Both the position numbers and the translations under genes were made by a program. The notes beneath the pieces were generated by a model, which saw only the letters and a list, made by a program, of their open reading frames with translations, made no database searches and was not told where the DNA came from. Below, one piece after another: positions 31,818-33,466 of a stretch of DNA of 33,466 nt. Where the stretch lies: positions 1 through 33,466 of the forward strand of contig NZ_VZQQ01000063.1 in NCBI RefSeq assembly GCF_014397785.1, read 5' to 3'. Source of the stretch: Paraburkholderia podalyriae. GTDB lineage: Bacteria > Pseudomonadota > Gammaproteobacteria > Burkholderiales > Burkholderiaceae. How positions within the stretch are numbered: position 1 is the first letter of the stretch; the number at the start of each line of letters is the position of its first letter.

Positions 31818-31964
31818 TTTCAGCTCCCATCTAGCGCTCCTGCGCCAATAGTCGTCCAATAGACGGCTCGACAAACGATTCGCGACGATTCCGCCGACGA
31901 CACAGCACAAGTGCCTATGGCCGCGCCTGACAAGTAGCCGGTCGTTGGCGCGCAACACTCGCGT

Positions 31965-33167
31965 TTACACATTGATCCGTTCGAAAATCGCCGCGATCCC
32001 TTGGCCGCCGCCGATACACATGGTGACGAGCGCATACCGCCCGCCGATGCGTTGCAACTCGTACAGCGCTTTCACCGTGATGAGCGCGCCAGTCGCACCG
32101 ATCGGATGGCCGAGCGATATCCCCGAGCCGTTGGGATTGACCTTCGCGGGATCGAGACCAAGTTCCTTCGTGACCGCACACGCTTGTGCCGCAAACGCTT
32201 CGTTCGCTTCGATCACATCGAGCTCGCTTAGGTTCAGCCCCGCGCGCTCGAGCACGTTGCGGGTGGCGGCCACTGGACCAATGCCCATGTATGCGGGATC
32301 CACGCCCGCATGTGCGTAGGCGACGAGGCGCGCGAGCGGCTTCAGGCCGCGCTTTTCCGCCGTACTGCGTTCCATGAGCACGACCGCGGCGGCCGCGTCG
32401 TTGATGCCCGACGAGTTGCCGGCCGTGACCGTGCCGTTTTCCTTCGCGAACACCGCCCGGAGCTTGGCGAAATCGCCGGCCGTTGCATTATGGCGCACGT
32501 GCTCGTCGGTATCAAAGACGACATCGCCCTTCTTTGATGGGATCGTGATGGGCAGGATCTGTTCCTTGAAGTGGCCGTTGGCAATCGCCTTGGCCGCGCG
32601 ACGGTGCGATTCGAGCGCAAGCGCGTCCTGCGCTTCGCGCGAGATGTCGTACTTGCCCGCGACGTTCTCGGCGGTCACGCCCATGTGAATCGAATGGAAA
32701 GGATCGCTGAGCGCTCCTACCATCATGTCGACGAGCTGCGTATCGCCCATGCGCTGGCCGAAGCGCGCGGCGGGCATCGAATACGGCGCTCGGCTCATGC
32801 TTTCGGCGCCGCCACCGATCGCAATGTCCGTGTCGCCTAACAGAATGCATTGCGCCGCCGAGACGATCGCCTGCAAACCGGAACCACACAGGCGGTTCAC
32901 CGTCAGGGCCGGTGCGTGCTGTGCGACGCCGCCGTTGATCGCGGCGACGCGCGCGAGGTACATGTCGCGTGGCTCCGAGTGCACGACGTTGCCGAACACG
33001 ACGTGCCCCACTTCGTCGCCCGACACCGACGCACGTGACAGCGCCTCGCGCACCACGCGTGCGCCGAGATCGGTCGGTGGAAAGCTCGCCAGGCTGCCTC
33101 CGAACCCGCCGATGGCGGTCCGTACACCGCTCACAACTACCACATCTCTGCTCAATTTCAACTCCAT
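31965..33167 (-). CDS. Acetyl-CoA acetyltransferase / beta-ketothiolase
   Basis: A 400-residue thiolase that would split a 3-ketoacyl-CoA with CoA in the last beta-oxidation step (or condense acetyl-CoA in reverse). The acylated cysteine is Cys94 in NRLCGSGLQA. The His block is NPNGSGISLGHPIGATG near residue 350 and the second Cys lies in MCIGGGQG near residue 380. The middle has GAESMSRAPY. Full length and close in style to BktB-type thiolases of Burkholderia. It is the first gene of a second set with etfB, etfA, the ETF-QO remnant and MaoC. It has no visible copy of the regulon operator upstream, so control may differ. Confidence 0.95.
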   Translation of the reverse strand: MELKLSRDVVVVSGVRTAIGGFGGSLASFPPTDLGARVVREALSRASVSGDEVGHVVFGNVVHSEPRDMYLARVAAINGGVAQHAPALTVNRLCGSGLQAIVSAAQCILLGDTDIAIGGGAESMSRAPYSMPAARFGQRMGDTQLVDMMVGALSDPFHSIHMGVTAENVAGKYDISREAQDALALESHRRAAKAIANGHFKEQILPITIPSKKGDVVFDTDEHVRHNATAGDFAKLRAVFAKENGTVTAGNSSGINDAAAAVVLMERSTAEKRGLKPLARLVAYAHAGVDPAYMGIGPVAATRNVLERAGLNLSELDVIEANEAFAAQACAVTKELGLDPAKVNPNGSGISLGHPIGATGALITVKALYELQRIGGRYALVTMCIGGGQGIAAIFERINV

Positions 33168-33343
33168 TTGGCAACAAAGTATCGGAAGCCCGCTTCAATC
33201 CAGGCGATTCCGGTCCTTGTTCACATAAACTCGATGTCGATGCCCTGTGCAAGTTCGACCGGGTCTGGCCGATATTCGCTGGCGAATATGTTTTCTATCT
33301 CTCACGTGTCAACATTGCGCCGAGAAAAGATGCATCGCCCTAG
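33168..33343. other. Upstream region of the thiolase gene
   Basis: About 176 bases between the thiolase start and the IS5-like end. I find no copy of the AGTATG-linked operator and no clear promoter; the native upstream region may have been cut by the IS. Confidence 0.35.
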
Positions 33344-33466
33344 GGAAACGCTGATTTATTCGGCTCGGCGGTCATCGCCGGCGTAGCTGAGGACGTTATA
33401 GAAGACAGCTCACGGAACAGACTCACGATGATGAAGAGGCAGATTGGCTTCGCGGAAGCGGAAATT
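33344..33466 (+). mobile_element. Left end of an IS5-family element (runs off the right edge)
   Basis: After CTAG (33340-33343), a typical CTAR target of IS5 elements, the sequence GGAAACGCTGATTTATTCGG begins, and 84 bases later a transposase-like frame opens. The terminal repeat cannot be verified because the other end is missing. Confidence 0.55.
33428..33466 (+). CDS. IS5-family transposase, first 13 codons only
   Basis: ATG 33428 opens MMKRQIGFAEAEI and is cut by the window edge. IS5-family transposases of Burkholderia begin with M-K-x-Q-x-x-FAEAEY, so this fits, but 13 residues allow only a tentative call. Confidence 0.5.
   Translation, partial: MMKRQIGFAEAEI

Noticed and set aside
33230..33270. 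GACCGGGTC-like dyad upstream of the thiolase as a seventh regulon promoter
   Set aside because: It lacks the AGTATG element and a -10/-35 pair at the right spacing.
1..33466. CRISPR arrays, tRNA or rRNA genes
   Set aside because: I saw no regularly spaced repeats and no tRNA- or rRNA-like sequence on either strand.

Overview
The window looks like an accessory catabolic region of a Burkholderiaceae bacterium (Paraburkholderia, Caballeronia or Burkholderia type). The evidence is the C-terminal-Phe trimeric porin, the style of the ETF and PYROXD2-like proteins, the fairly GC-rich codon use and the IS66, IS5 and IS6 family pieces. The genus is inferred from protein style only. An IS66-family end lies at the left edge (1-231) and an IS5-family end at the right edge (from about 33344).

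Layout. Left block (minus strand): porin; then a Rieske oxygenase, its reductase and an orphan periplasmic binding protein, transcribed as binding protein-oxygenase-reductase. Next is a PYROXD2-like flavoprotein-etfB-etfA-ETF-QO operon with a decayed small gene inside it. Centre: a TetR regulator and a divergent citryl-CoA-lyase-like gene. An SDR-acyl-CoA dehydrogenase-CDA1 hydrolase operon follows. Then comes a long minus-strand operon: ABC ATPase, two permeases, binding protein, MaoC hydratase, AMP-forming acyl-CoA ligase, nitrilase-family amidase, Asp/Glu/hydantoin-racemase-family protein, thioesterase and a second TetR. Right block: plus-strand RidA-like, frmA and gfa, then a scar zone (truncated pntA, internally deleted IS6-like element, ruined ETF-QO) mixed with an intact second set (MaoC, etfA, etfB, thiolase).

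The unifying signal is a repeated operator. Six promoters (porin, oxygenase operon, PYROXD2/ETF operon, SDR operon, ABC transporter operon, RidA-frmA-gfa operon) carry an imperfect dyad related to ACTGACC/GGTCAGT. In each, the dyad is fused to a CATACT or TATACT -10 box. Two related sites lie between the TetR gene and the citryl-CoA-lyase-like gene. The two TetR proteins have almost the same DNA-binding domain, so the whole region is probably one regulon.

Working model (inference): a methylated nitrogen compound enters through the porin and ABC transporter. A quaternary-ammonium-oxygenase-type Rieske enzyme removes a methyl group as formaldehyde. FrmA and Gfa deal with the formaldehyde. The carbon skeleton is handled by amide/imide hydrolases and a CoA-linked beta-oxidation set whose electrons leave through ETF and ETF-QO. 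The substrate is not identifiable from sequence alone. gfa carries an in-frame TGA exactly at a conserved zinc-ligand cysteine.
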